Shown here: piece by piece, positions 10,700-21,926 of the stretch
Layout: the number at the start of each line of letters is the position of its first letter
Position numbering within the stretch: position 1 is the first letter of the stretch
Origin: Coenobita brevimanus
Lineage: Eukaryota > Arthropoda > Malacostraca > Decapoda > Coenobitidae
Direction of reading: 5' to 3'
NCBI GenBank assembly: GCA_032717465.1
Contig: CM064732.1
Location: 33,451,501 to 33,515,500 of the forward strand
DNA: 64,000 nucleotides
The notes under the pieces: model-generated
What the model saw: the letters and a program-made list of their open reading frames with translations, nothing else
Databases searched by the model: none
Told to the model about the DNA's origin: nothing
Program-made: the position numbers and the translations under genes

Positions 10700-11980
10700 T
10701 GATTTATCTGTCGCCCTAGGATGGCCGTTGTTAACGTTGTTTTACCGACAACGTGATAATCATTCATATCTTGCTGCATCGTGCAGATAGTTAAGTATTA
10801 TATACTTTTTACATACCCTTGTGTTTTTATGTTTGTATATTAGTAGTGTGACCATGAGTGTTAAGTATGAGGTCAGTTTGAGAAGTAAGTGTCAGTTAAA
10901 AATGACGAGTGGAGGTTGCGCTGGGTAGGGATATAGCAGAGGATTGGGAGTTTGGGAAGAGGAGGGTGGAACTCGTTGAGTCCTCCCCTCCCTTCTTCCC
11001 TCGGTTTACAGGGGCAGTAACATAATAAACGAGCGTAATGCAAAACGGAATGAGCGTTACATTGGCTTCAAGTGAAAATTTGTACAATATTTTCCTTAAC
11101 ATTCAAGCTCCCATGGAATTCTCTCTGGCTGAGAACCATGTTGCCGGACAGAAGTCATCTTCAGAGAGAGAGACAGGAAGACAGAAAATCTGACGGAAAA
11201 AAAGGCATATGCCTTTGAGAGCTTTGACATTGTTATTTGATTCTCAGTATCAACAAACACATTTATTAAACCGAGATGAATACGAGTATAAACTATTCCC
11301 GCTAGGAAAAGGAATCACACAGACAGACACACATCCATTATCGGACAGAAATTGTCTCCTATGTAAGATAAACAGACAGACAGACTCTGGATTATTGACT
11401 GATGTTGACTTAACTCATTTTTGGCTCCACCAGACATGATTCAGATTATTTGCTAACAGACCCGTTTCGTGGAGGAAGATGTGACGGACACTAGGATAGG
11501 CGGACAGATGGCTTTCAGAGACAAACAGACATTTTCTCAGTGATCATTTCATATTGACTGCAATTTCACTCCTGCTAATGGAAAACGATTTTATTCAGCA
11601 TATGAGAATAAACTCTTTCTGTAGATGAAGACGAGAAAGACAAAGAGGTATAATAAACAGAATGAAAGTGAGACAGTTTCCGAAATATAATTTTCACATT
11701 AATTGGGATTATCAGTTCATATTATTTGGCAATGCATTATTGTAACTGCCAAATGAGTTTATTTAGCGTAATGAAAATGCCATTCTTCCGATTAGGAAGA
11801 TGTAAAACATATGCAGATGTACTGAGTAACGAACAGACGCTCACCCGTGACAGATATTTTTACTTACTGAATTACATTAATTACACCGACGCTCTAGAAG
11901 ACAGAGCGGGTGGTATTTTTTTTAGAAGGAATGAGTCAAGCTAGTAATGACCAGTCTTCTTTCTGTATTTTATCATACAT
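10700..11980. other. Non-coding, no recognised feature
   Basis: Contains scattered CAGACAGACA runs (near 11320 and 11375) and two short frames (11209-11439 and 11726-11944). Neither resembles a known protein. I see no transposon ends. Confidence 0.4.
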
Positions 11981-11982
11981 CT

Positions 11983-12001
11983 GTGTGTGTGTGTGTGTGT
12001 G

Positions 12002-12031
<30 letters not shown>
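11983..12031. repeat. (GT)n microsatellite
   Basis: Two GT runs separated by a single-base slip. Confidence 0.97.
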
Positions 12032-12033
<2 letters not shown>

Positions 12034-12510
12034 CACACCGCGAAGCAATGGAGTGAGCCACTGCCCCCGAGACCGTGAGAGTGTGTTTGGTAGAGCTACT
12101 TGTCGTGACAGTCATAGGCGCCGGAAGAACAATACGTTAGGCCTTGTTTCTCGGGGGCAGTGAGTGAGCTACCTCTCGATTTTGCGAGGTGGTGGTAGTA
12201 ATGGAAAGAGGGAGGACGAGGAAGGGAGGGGGGTTGAAGCTGTGTCCAAACACCAAACCATTCTTGATTCTCTGGACACGGCATTGACAAGGCCTGGACA
12301 CTTTCTTTGATCCCGACCGTACAGTCTAGGATTAAAGTTCTATTATTCAACCTCAGTACAATTTTCAGCCACAGATGACGCACTTATCTTTTTTTTTTTT
12401 TTTTGGGGGGGGGGGGATGGGGCGGAGTTAGGAAGCAGGAAATGCGAGAATGAGTAGGTGAGGGGTGATTAGAGGGTGGAGCCCCGGCGCTCAGAGTCAT
12501 TGATTTGGGA

Positions 12511-12513
<3 letters not shown>
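12032..12513. other. Non-coding with T16/G11 homopolymers
   Basis: No recognised gene. A poly(T) run followed by poly(G) lies at about 12391-12417. Small frames read through it are rejected. Confidence 0.5.

Positions 12514-12564
<51 letters not shown>
12514..12564. repeat. (TG)n microsatellite
   Basis: About 25 TG units. Confidence 0.97.
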
Positions 12565-12566
<2 letters not shown>

Positions 12567-12699
12567 TGCAACGCAACGGATAACACGGAGAAAAGTCGAA
12601 AAGAAAAAACAAACTGAAGTTGTGTAATTTAACAATTAATCGCGAGTTATAAACAAATCTTATATCACCATGCCAATATATCAATTAATCTGCTTAGAA

Positions 12700-13355
12700 A
12701 GAAATTGTTAGTGCTAGCTTTAACATACGGATGTGAGACTATGGTGTGGCATGAAAATGAAAAATCAAGGGTAAGAGCGGTGGAGATGGGACTGTTGATG
12801 AATGTAGGTGGAGTACAGAGAGAGGATAGGATACGGAATTATGTGATTCGTGAAAGATGCGGAGTGAGGAAGTTTGTGGACACAAAAACTGAAGAAAGTG
12901 TACTAAGATGGTATGGCCATGTAGGGAGAATGGATAACAATAGTGAAAAGGGTATAGTGGAGAGAATATGAAGGAGGGAATGGGCGAGGTGGGCCAAGAA
13001 AAAAGTGGAGAGAGATGGTGGATGAGTGTGTGAGGAAAAGAAGTATGGAGGTTGGTGAGGCGAAGGAACTGACAAGAGATCGAGCTGGCTTGATGAATAT
13101 TGGAAGGAGAAGGTATGATCAGTGATATAGCACCCCTTTTTTTTTAACGTGAGAGCGTTCAGATGGACACTATCGGATAGGTTTACAAGAAGCTACAGTA
13201 CGTGGTGAAACCTTCTGGTCTATCAGATGGAGCCAGGATTCTGTGGCCTTGAGTGATGAGTGAATGGAAGCATGGCAAATTGAACTGGACAAACATTGGC
13301 TGTCTGAACGCTGCTACTCCTCACCCCGCCCTAGGGATGGAAATGAGTTCCAGAT
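12700..13355 (+). pseudogene. LINE B 3' fragment
   Basis: The frame 12705-12971 encodes the C-terminal domain of a LINE polyprotein (LTYGCETMVWHENEKSRVRA, RDRIRN-like and LRWYGHVGRMDN blocks). It matches the corresponding parts of the copies at 51.0-51.6 kb and 63.3-63.7 kb. A shift near 12970 breaks the terminal Arg-rich part. The following about 270 bases are a 3' untranslated tail shared with the two other copies. Shared landmarks include GCACCCC followed by a T run, TCGGATAGGTTTA, GAGCCAGGATTC and GATGAGTGAATGGAAG. The copy is 5' truncated and ends at a (GA)n run. Confidence 0.88.

Positions 13356-13395
<40 letters not shown>
13356..13395. repeat. (GA)n microsatellite
   Basis: About 19 GA units directly after the LINE B tail. 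Confidence 0.96.
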
Positions 13396-13398
<3 letters not shown>

Positions 13399-13569
13399 AT
13401 AAGGTGTTTCACAAAAATAATTATAATGGAAATTTTTATCCGTATTCTACATTCAGTAACAGGATACAAAAACATACACAAAAAATAAAGACTATCTCAA
13501 TACTCAGGGGTCCTACAACTTAAGCAGCTATTTCACTCGCATTCAAACACATAGAAACTAAGACATGTT
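13396..13569. other. Non-coding spacer
   Basis: AT-rich, nothing recognised. A poly(A)-signal-like AATAAA lies on the plus strand near 13485. Confidence 0.4.
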
Positions 13570-15660
13570 TTAGATTACTTTTCTTTCTAACATTTCTGTG
13601 TTCGTGTTCTTCTCGATCACCTTTCGGTGCTTGAACACCGCCTTCAGGAGGTATTGCTTGCCTTTTTTATTTGTAGTAACTGAAGAGTTGAACTTTGCAA
13701 CCAGAGGAATCCCACTTTCCGCGCAGTCGTTGGCATCCGCCAAGAGTGAGACGCGTTTCAGTCCGAGTTCGAAATTAGGGTCATCCTTCCAAGTCACTAG
13801 GGACTTCTCCAGGAAGGATGAATCAATATCCATTGCTGTGAAAAGATCCCTTGTCTCTGCTGTAACAAAGTTTCCGATTCTCTTGTCCTTGAAAGAATCC
13901 AGACCCTTCTTCTCGAGGTGCTTCATTCCCTTTTTTGAGCCTGGCTTCTTAAGACTGTCACACATACGTTGAAGGTCTTCTGATTTTAGCCCTCTGTCAG
14001 AAAGAGAGCTAGTCCAACCAGGGTGACCGATAGATGCCAAATGTGGCATTTAAACGCTGTGGTCCCCTGCTTCGTTGAGTCACGGAGACTGCCTTCTTCT
14101 TCAAGCACTTCCAGATACTGCAAAAACTCCAGAGCCACACGAGGATCTAAATGAGCAATAGCTACACGAGCCCAAGCCTTGGCATACACTAGGGCAACAA
14201 AGAGACAGATGTTGATGCCTTTGAGTTCATGTGGCGTCATGTTGGACTGATCTTGAACAATAAAAATTTTGAGCATGTAGATAGCTTTTCTCAACCACCT
14301 GGCACGGTCACAGGCTCCCAGTTTTCGGACTGGAGCCAGCTCAACAGACGTTGCTCCTAGAAGCAGAAGAACCAGCTGTACAATCTCCTTATAGTCATCA
14401 CGTGGCTGGTTTGTTAGGAGCGACTCCTGTACGATTTGAACAGATTGTTCACAGAGCACTACCAATGCTGTACAAACATCATTGCTCTCTTGAGTGTCCA
14501 GTGCAGTAGTTATAAGGGAGCGATCAATATGATTCCAGCACCTCTGAAATCGCTTAAAAATCGCGATATCTGGTCCCGAAGACAATCCCACTTCCGCCTC
14601 AAACATACGAGCAAGCACAGTTTTATAAATATGATGTCTGCATGCTAGATGGAGCAACTTTCCGCCCAGACAATCTTCAGTCTTTGCACAAGCACCGGCC
14701 AGAAGTCTGGTGTTACATGCTGTGGTGTCAAAAGAAAGACCAACGATCCTTCCTTTTAGGCTATGCTCTCTCAGCAAAGCGCAACACACACGAGCAATCT
14801 CAGATCCAGTGCCTCCATCAACTTTTGGGACTCCGAGAAGTTTCTCCTGGCCATAGGCAGATACCAAGATGGCAATTCGATCTACTGTTCCTTCACCTGT
14901 AATATCTGGCAGGACCTTGGTTCTCCTACATAGATAATTTCTTCTTGGTAAGCCTATGTGACATGCCTTCTGAGAGATCGGCGTGCCTGAAACATCGTGG
15001 AAGGAGAAATAGATAGTTCTGTCAAGTCATGACCCAGAAATTTCGCTTTGATAGCATAGGACATTGCTGCATCACGATGTGACAAGTTCATCCAATCAAA
15101 TGCAACCAATACTTTCTTTGATACCACATTCTTCGAGTGCTTGGAAGCGGACAGAGACATGGAAGTGACTGCTTCGAAATGGATCATCATTCTCTGAGTC
15201 CGTGGGCGAAGAAGTGCAGTTTCCTGCGTCGTTGTTGGCGCGTTCGGTGGCCTTCTTCACTCGTTCCTCTTCTTTTGTCCGTCTGTGCTTACTCTCCTTG
15301 TCTCGTTTCCTCTTCCTGATTTCCTTCTTGTGCAGTTTTGCATCCACTTCTGCCATGTTACTTTTTACTGGGTCCTCCGGTTGGCTCTGGTAGAAGAGTT
15401 TGTCCTCATCCCTCTTCATCATTGTGAGGACACTGTTGTGGCTGATATCAAAAATCTCATTCTTCGGCTCTGATTGGAACATCTCTTTTTGTACACGGAA
15501 TGTTTCTTTTAGTCTCCTGCAATTTTGTACCAGTTTATCGTAAAGTGCCAAGAAAGTTTCCATCTTGCGAAGTACATTGTCTCGCCTCATAGCAGGAATC
15601 CTGGCTCTGTGCCACAATGGAAGTATGGTGTCAAGGCAGAGATTCAGACATTTGGTTCTA
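13570..15660 (-). pseudogene. DDE transposase-like pseudogene (CxxH type)
   Basis: Four minus-strand frames join in order. The N-terminal part (15.66-15.15 kb) has an LWHRARIP opening and an LFYQSQ segment followed by a Lys/Arg-rich helix. The middle part (15190-14954) holds LSHRDAAMSYAIKA. The core (about 14.92-13.99 kb) carries LPDITGEGTVDR, LSFDTTACNTR and LLHLACRHHIYK, then ARWLRKAIYMLKI. The last part (14049-13570) holds ADANDCAESGIPL and the C-terminal FKHRKVIEKN. The FDTTA aspartate, the C-x2-H in CRHH and the NDCAES glutamate fit the RNase H-like transposases of the hAT/P/Kolobok group. I know this family as abundant in arthropod genomes but cannot place its superfamily firmly. Frameshifts near 15.15, 14.93 and 14.00 kb plus an in-frame stop near 14.95 kb mark it as dead. 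Confidence 0.72.
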
Positions 15661-15990
15661 CCCAGCTTTTGCTGTGTTTAATGATGCTTCGCATTCTTCA
15701 AAACTTGCAGTTTTGTTAGCAAACACCAACCTAAAATGTCTGCACTTCGTTATCCATTCAACCACACCTCGGAAATGCTTCGAGTGTCCATCGCACCACA
15801 CACCGACCACCTTCCTGGCTGAGTGTTTGTTACAGACTAAACAAAGTATTAGTTTCCGGGACCACTAAAAGCTGTTGTATCATGTCAAAACTTGTTCAGA
15901 CACCTTTTCATATCTAAACGAACACAGGCATCAATAAGGATCAAGTATTTTGCAACATTCATTATATACCCTATGCCCTGTGAAACACCT

Positions 15991-15991
<1 letters not shown>

Positions 15992-16066
<75 letters not shown>
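15992..16066. repeat. (TA)n microsatellite
   Basis: About 37 uninterrupted TA units. Confidence 0.98.
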
Positions 16067-16068
<2 letters not shown>

Positions 16069-16440
16069 TTAGTCACTGTGACAATAGTGAGCATGTTGTT
16101 GATATGTGCTAGAATGGTTTCGTTCTTTATTTCTCACTTCTTCTTCTCCAGGTCTATTTTCTCCTTGTTCATTCGTTGAAGAATGTGTTCATTATTCTCA
16201 TGTTAAACATTTCAGCAAAATTTACCATCATTTCCTCTCTTCTGTTATGAATTTTCCCATACATGGTATGACAACTTTTCCATTGTAGTCTGCCATGGAT
16301 ATAATACATTAGTATTTTCTTCTTCCAAAATCTGAAATGTCTCTATAGAATGTTTCATTTTCTTTACTTCTGCATTGAGATGTGAGTACATGTAGTTGTT
16401 TTTCTTTCAGGGTGTATCTTTTGCATAGTCTAATTACAAT
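16067..16440 (-). pseudogene. RTE endonuclease fragment
   Basis: The minus strand reads, with several frame changes, as the later part of an RTE endonuclease. Landmarks are a segment resembling IVMGDYNGKVG, then MMVNFAEMFNMRIMNTFF, then MNKEKIDLEKK, and a final VTVTKN just before the (TA)n. The FAEMFNMRIMNTFF-like block is characteristic of the family. It stops at almost the point where the copy at 7046 begins, and both junctions are (TA)n. Confidence is limited by the breaks. Confidence 0.55.
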
Positions 16441-16467
16441 CCATGCTAGTGTATCGGACACACTGCT

Positions 16468-18035
16468 GAATTTATCAAAAATCACTGCAAGGCATGTGAG
16501 CCTGATGGGGTCCCTCCTGTTGTCCTCAAGAACTGTGATTCTGTGCTTACATTCTGCCTAGGTAAACTCTTTTGCCTTTGTCTATCAACTTGTACCTTTC
16601 CTTCTTGCTGGAAGTTTGCTGTAATTCAGCCAGTCCCAAAGAAGGATGATCATTCACAGACCTTTAATTATTGCTCAATTGCTTTAACATCCTCTGTTTC
16701 TAAATTTTCAAAATTCGTTTCTTAATAAAATTTTAGAGCACCTTTCCAATCATAACCTGCTTTTGAGTCGTCAGTATGGGTTCCACCAGGGAAGCACCAC
16801 TGGCGATCTTCTCACCTACCTTGCAGACTCCTGGTCACTTCGTTTTGGGATCTTAGTGAAAGCTTTGTCATTGCACTTGAGATCTCAATGGTTTTCGATC
16901 CAGTCTGAAATAAATCTTTATTTTCCAAACTGCCGTCTTATGGTTTCTATCCTTTTATCTGTGCCTTCACATCTAGATTTCTTTCTGGTCATTGTATAGT
17001 TGCTGTTGTAAATGGCCACCGTTCTTCTCCTAGAGCTATCAGTAGTGATTTTCCTCAACGTACTGTTATATCATCAACTGTTTTCCTTCTACTTATCAGT
17101 TACCTTCAAAGCTGTGCATCTGACTTTATCCACTCATACGCTGATGACTCCACCCTTCATCTTTTCCTTCGCTTCTCACTACATCCATCTCCGAGGTTAC
17201 TTCAACAAACACAGGATGAGGGTATGGTACATTTAATATCTGACTTGACTCATATATCTATGATTGGGATAAATGTAATCTTGTTGTATTTAATGCATCA
17301 GAAACTCTGTTCTTACATCTTTTGACCCGTGAAAATCTATTAAAGAAGTATCCTCCGATTTTTAATAATATCCTGCTCAATCCTGCAACATCTATGAACA
17401 TACTTGGGATTTCATTCTCTCGGGACTAACCTTCGAAAGATCATATTACCTCTCTTGTAAAATCTGCTTCCAAGAGACATGGTGTGCTAAGCCGACTCCG
17501 TACCTTCTTTGCCCCTGCACAACTGTTGGCTCGAAACACAGGTTTTATTCTCTCTTGTGTAGAATACAACTCTCATGTCTGGGGAGGCTTCTCGCATGCG
17601 GCTGTTCTCAACAAGGTAGAGTCAAAGGCTTTCTTTTAATTTACTCTCCTCCTCTTACTGGCTTCCTTCAACCCCTGTCTCTTTGCGGCACTGTTGCATC
17701 GTTATCTCTTTTCTATTGCTACTTCAGTGGTCACTGCTCCTCTGAACTGTGTGCTTGCCTCCCGCCACCACTAAGGCGTCCTGTGGACAAATCGCACTCG
17801 TCAAGCAACAAACTCTCATCCCATTTCTGTCCAGAGCTCTATTGCAAGAGTTAATCGTTAGTTCTTCATATATGCAGCAGGTCGCCACCGGAACTGTCTC
17901 CCTTTGTCTATTTCCTACTGCCTATGATCTCCAGTCTTTTAAATGCAGTGTATCCAGGCATCACGAAATGAACGGATATTGAATTTGTCTTTCTGTAATT
18001 TTGTTTTTATTTCGTTTTAGAAGGAACTAGAAAGC
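16468..18035 (+). pseudogene. LINE C (CR1/Jockey-like), truncated copy
   Basis: The sequence parallels the LINE C copy at 37.0-38.6 kb: [12 protein letters not shown], then [27 protein letters not shown], a broken palm region, the reduced-identity thumb, and a 3' end near AGAAGGAACTAGAAAG. Many single-base gaps and stops scatter the reading over all three frames. It retains CAG (Gln) where the 37.2-kb copy has a stop codon. It is 5' truncated at the start of the RT. Confidence 0.85.
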
Positions 18036-18067
18036 ACCCAGAGAAAGCATATCTCTGCCAATGCCAT

Positions 18068-18680
18068 TGCCATTAAAAAGGATTCAGATCTGGATCCGTG
18101 GATATGGAATCTGGATCCGCCCCCAAAATTAATCAGTTCTTTCTTTGGTCTATGGCTCACATCCTCTCTCCAAAGTGTCATTGAAATTCATTTAGAACTT
18201 TTGGAGATATTGTGCGGGATACTCAGGCTCCGTCTCCGGATCTGCCCCCAAATTTAATCGTTTCTTCCTTGGCGCATGGCCCAACCGTTCACAAAATTTC
18301 ATCAAAATCCGTTCAAAACTTTTTGAGTGATCATGGCTCAGGATCCATGGATATAGGATCCGGATCGGGATGCGGATCCGCCCCAAAATTTAACCATTTA
18401 TTTTTTCTTGGTCCATGACTCACCATTCCACACAATTTCACTGAAATTCAGAGCTATTGGAGGTATTGTGCGGGATATTCCAGATCCGGATCCAGATCCA
18501 CCTCTAGATTTAATCATTCCTTCCTTGGCCCATGGCCTACAATTTCACAATATTTTATCAAAATCCGTTCATAACTTTTTCAGCAATCCTACTAACAGAC
18601 AAACTGACAACCAAACAACCAAACAGACAAACAAACGCCGGCAAAAACATAACCTCCTTGGCGGACGTAACAATCTTGCG
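18068..18680. repeat. Dimeric tandem repeat (~255 bp period) with tail
   Basis: Two ~128-bp half-units alternate to give a ~255-bp dimer present twice. TGTGCGGGAT recurs at 18211 and 18467, and ATCAAAATCCGTTCA at about 18301 and 18555. Halves begin with GGATCC/GATCCGGATC-rich stretches and continue with CCAAAATTTAAT-C-TT blocks. The array is followed by a CAAACAGACAAACAAACGC segment and CATAACCTCCTTGGCGGA, a tail I recognise from dispersed invertebrate repeats. No coding content. Confidence 0.8.
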
Positions 18681-20230
18681 GACTTCTGGCCACTGGTTCC
18701 TTCTTTGCATTACGGAAAAAAATCAAACACTCCAGCCAGGACTAGCGTTCAGTCTATCTCTGTGGTTGCCAATTAATCCACCAGTCTACTCAACCATCTA
18801 TCCACCATACTCCACCACCACACGTCCAACCATGTCGGCATCAAATTAGTGGGCTGTTGTTTTCGCGACACCACCCACAGTCGCAGCCTAATATTAGCGT
18901 TTCAGGTTTACCAGAGGCCTCTGCTTGCATTACACGCTTGATTAGTCTGCAATTACGCTTCTCACGCCACCACAACTACCGCAACTGCCACCATTACCAT
19001 CTCCATTGTCCTGTGCTGATATTGCTTGAGACGAGGCGAAATTAGCATTTTTTTTTTCTTTAAAGGATTCGAATGCAAGTGGGTTGCTAAAACGGTTACA
19101 AATGCTACTCTTATTACAACACCACCGCGAACAACAACAACAACCACTGTTACTACTACTACAACTATGACGACGACGACGACGACAACTACAACGACGA
19201 CGGCAAGATGACGATGGCAGCGACTACTATTACTGTCCCATCTACCAACAAGCTGTTCATTTTTGTCCATATATTAATCTGTTTCCCTTCCATCCAGCTT
19301 TTCATTGATAACTGTCCCCTTGTTGGTCTATATCTGGCAGTCTAAATTGCTGTCTGTTCGTCACTGTATCTTCATCTACCGTTCAGTGTTCCTAGAACAC
19401 CCTTATTACATCTATTGTATTTCTCCACAGACACTTCACCAACTCAAAATCATCTAAACTACCACAAGATCCAGCTTACTTCAACTTCTGTAACTACTAC
19501 TACTAATTCTTTTATCATAGTTGACGTGGCAATGAACACTGATTTTTTCACGTACCCTACCGAGATTTTGAACTACATAATTACTGTACATCTCCCACAA
19601 TTACCACAACTTCAGTACCTTCCAGCATTGCCAGTTACAATATACAGCCGATACCACTATGACTTAATTTCCCAGCCATCATATTTCATGTACCAAGATT
19701 AGAACTAACGTAACTTCAAATTTACCATAACTTACGAGTACAGGGTTGTGGATACTAGTATCACAACCATTTTTTCTCCCACACGTGCTATACCAATATG
19801 GTGAGAAATACAACATTCCATAAACAGCACAGTTATCACAAAAACTACATCACGAGTAACCACCAATATTGACAATTGCAAGACGATATGATTAATATTT
19901 TCACAACACTATTTTTCCATATTTTCGTCTCAAGGTTCTGTGATATTCCTTACCCTCATTTCAACAACTGACACATTTTACAGCAGACGTAAGCTGCTAA
20001 CATTAATCTTCAGATTGATGATGTATCAGTCATATTATTCAGATCACTATAATATTATTTTATTCAACCAAGGTAGGATCTCCAGCAAGGAAAGTGCTAA
20101 AGAAGGTTAATATTCTCTCAGACTGAAGAGAGTTGCCTGAAGTTAGCAAGAATCACATGAAAAGACGTTATCAAACTGACAGGAATAAGAACATCCACAG
20201 CTCTGTAATACTTGCAGTTGACACGGCCAT
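18681..20230. other. Non-coding, microsatellite-like CAA/ACG tracts
   Basis: Interrupted (CAA)n and (ACG)n trinucleotide runs lie at about 19120-19205. No gene or transposon end was recognised. The poly-Val and poly-Thr frames across the repeats are artefacts. Confidence 0.5.
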
Positions 20231-20419
20231 AATAAATCCGGTCCTGGACGTTTCAGCCGTAAGTCATATAGGCTGTAACGTCCAAACGGGCATACCGCCG
20301 AATCGCCCAACGGCCTAAACAGCCTAAATAACTAGAGTTCATCAAGATGACATTGCTCAAGTTATGTTAGGTTACGGCCTAAATGAATTACGGCCGAAAC
20401 GACCAGGACCCAATAAATC
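20231..20419. mobile_element. 173-bp MITE with 41-bp TIRs and 8-bp duplication
   Basis: The element is 20239-20411. Its ends (GGTCCTGGACGTTTCAGCCG and, inverted, GGTCCTGGTCGTTTCGGCCG) match at 35 of 41 positions. It is flanked on both sides by the identical octamer AATAAATC (20231-20238 and 20412-20419). An 8-bp duplication is typical of hAT, P-type and some other DNA transposons. It has no coding capacity, so it must have been moved by a relative's transposase. Confidence 0.93.
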
Positions 20420-20753
20420 TACGTGGCGTCATTCCCACACTTATATCCCTCTCATTGTTGATGTCAGACGACACTACAGTATTCTATTGGATGATTCATG
20501 AGAGCTGTGAGTGTTTAAACTTGCGTCTCTCACAGTCTGGGCACCTGTAATATTGTAATCTAGCTAATGCTGAATTTAGCTAAGAGTCTTAGAAGCCTAT
20601 GTTAATTTGACTCTTCAGTGAACCTCATAATTCTCCAGAAAAGCTTGCCATACTGATGATTCTTTTCGTCGAAGCGCAAACATAGACTTGTGGATTCGGT
20701 CTAAAGGTTAGTCGCCTTTAACTTGGAGGAGCTTTCCGTCCTTTTAGGGCAGT

Positions 20754-20815
20754 GGTACTTAAACCCTGAGTTGCGGCCCAAAATGGGTCGTCAAGCAATT
20801 TGACTGGGTCGCTAA
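20754..20815 (+). repeat. hAT-like terminal repeat, candidate
   Basis: CAGTGGTACTTAAACCCTGA followed by GCGGCCCAAAATGGGTCG resembles the ends of many animal hAT elements (CAGTGGTTCT...GCGACCC). It could be the left end of the hAT remnant at 23.3-24.9 kb. A matching right end was not found. Confidence 0.45.
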
Positions 20816-20819
20816 AAAG

Positions 20820-21900
20820 GTAGTTTTATGATGATGATGATAATGATGATGATGATTATTATTATTGTTATTATTTTATATCCAATAACTTAATAACAGT
20901 AGCTCAGCCAGAGGTAGACAGTAAATGCGTTATAATTACTGACTTTCAGGCAATTTTATTCAGGTTATAAATCTCTAAAGTCTAAGTTTATGTTTTTAAA
21001 ATTTACCGTTAATACTTGGGAGAGGAGGGAGGGATGGAGGGGGTAATGGCGGGGTGAACGGAAAGAGCCTAGTCATGCCACAATGAGACTAACCTCCAAT
21101 GAGCGCCATCCTAACTCTGTAACCAACTTACCATGTGGGTCATAACCCCGAGTCTGGACTAGGCTTAAATTTCAACTGCTTAACGTGGACGGAGAGGAGG
21201 GCGATCTTTTTTTTTTTTTTTTTTTTTAGTTTGTTTTAAGCTTTTATCAACATTATCGGGGTGTACTACTGTTACTACTACTACTACTAATTATAATAGT
21301 AATAATATTTCGTTATTATTTTCGAACAAGTGTTCAGTAATAAAAAGTGTTTTTGTACCGTCTTCAGGTTCGTTAATTACACTATGTAACACGATTTTTG
21401 TTCCTGGGTAATGGGTGTTATTTTCTGATAGTTTCGTTCTCAGAACCATGAAAAATGGCTATTACTCTCGTCAGACTTCACTTTTGTGACTAGGAGAGTT
21501 ATTTTTATGCCTTCAGACACGTAAAAAAAATGACAACCTAGGCAGAGTGAGGTGAGATCTTTGGTGAACGAAAAGCTTCACTTCATAAATTATTTTACAT
21601 GTGACTGCAGTTGCCGATGTCAGCACTGCACGTCATTTTGCTGAGCTCGGTGACTGGCTGAAGTACATTCTTCAAACATGAACCATTTCTGGATGCACCG
21701 TACCTTTTAGGTGTAGGCGCTTTCAATTGAAATGAAGTCAGTCTGAGCGGAGCTTAGTTGAAAGGCTTGTAAATTTATATTATATATCATTTCTTATTTG
21801 AATTACGGATGAATTGTGGATTTTTACAGTAACGTTGCTAATTTTGTTGTAATCTAAATTCTATACCATTGTTTTTGTTTTTTTCGATCATTGCAAACAT
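20820..21900. other. Non-coding, short trinucleotide and poly(T) runs
   Basis: Imperfect (GAT)n/(TTA)n near 20825-20875, poly(T) near 21208-21229, imperfect (CTA)n near 21275. Nothing else recognised. Confidence 0.5.
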
Positions 21901-21926
21901 GAATGTATCTATTTTTTTTTTCAAAG

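Noticed and set aside
11209..11944. Two short plus frames of 72-76 codons
   Set aside because: No domain, no conserved neighbour, and CAGACA-rich composition.
18962..19270. Poly-Val minus frame and poly-Thr plus frame
   Set aside because: Product of (CAA)n/(ACG)n trinucleotides.
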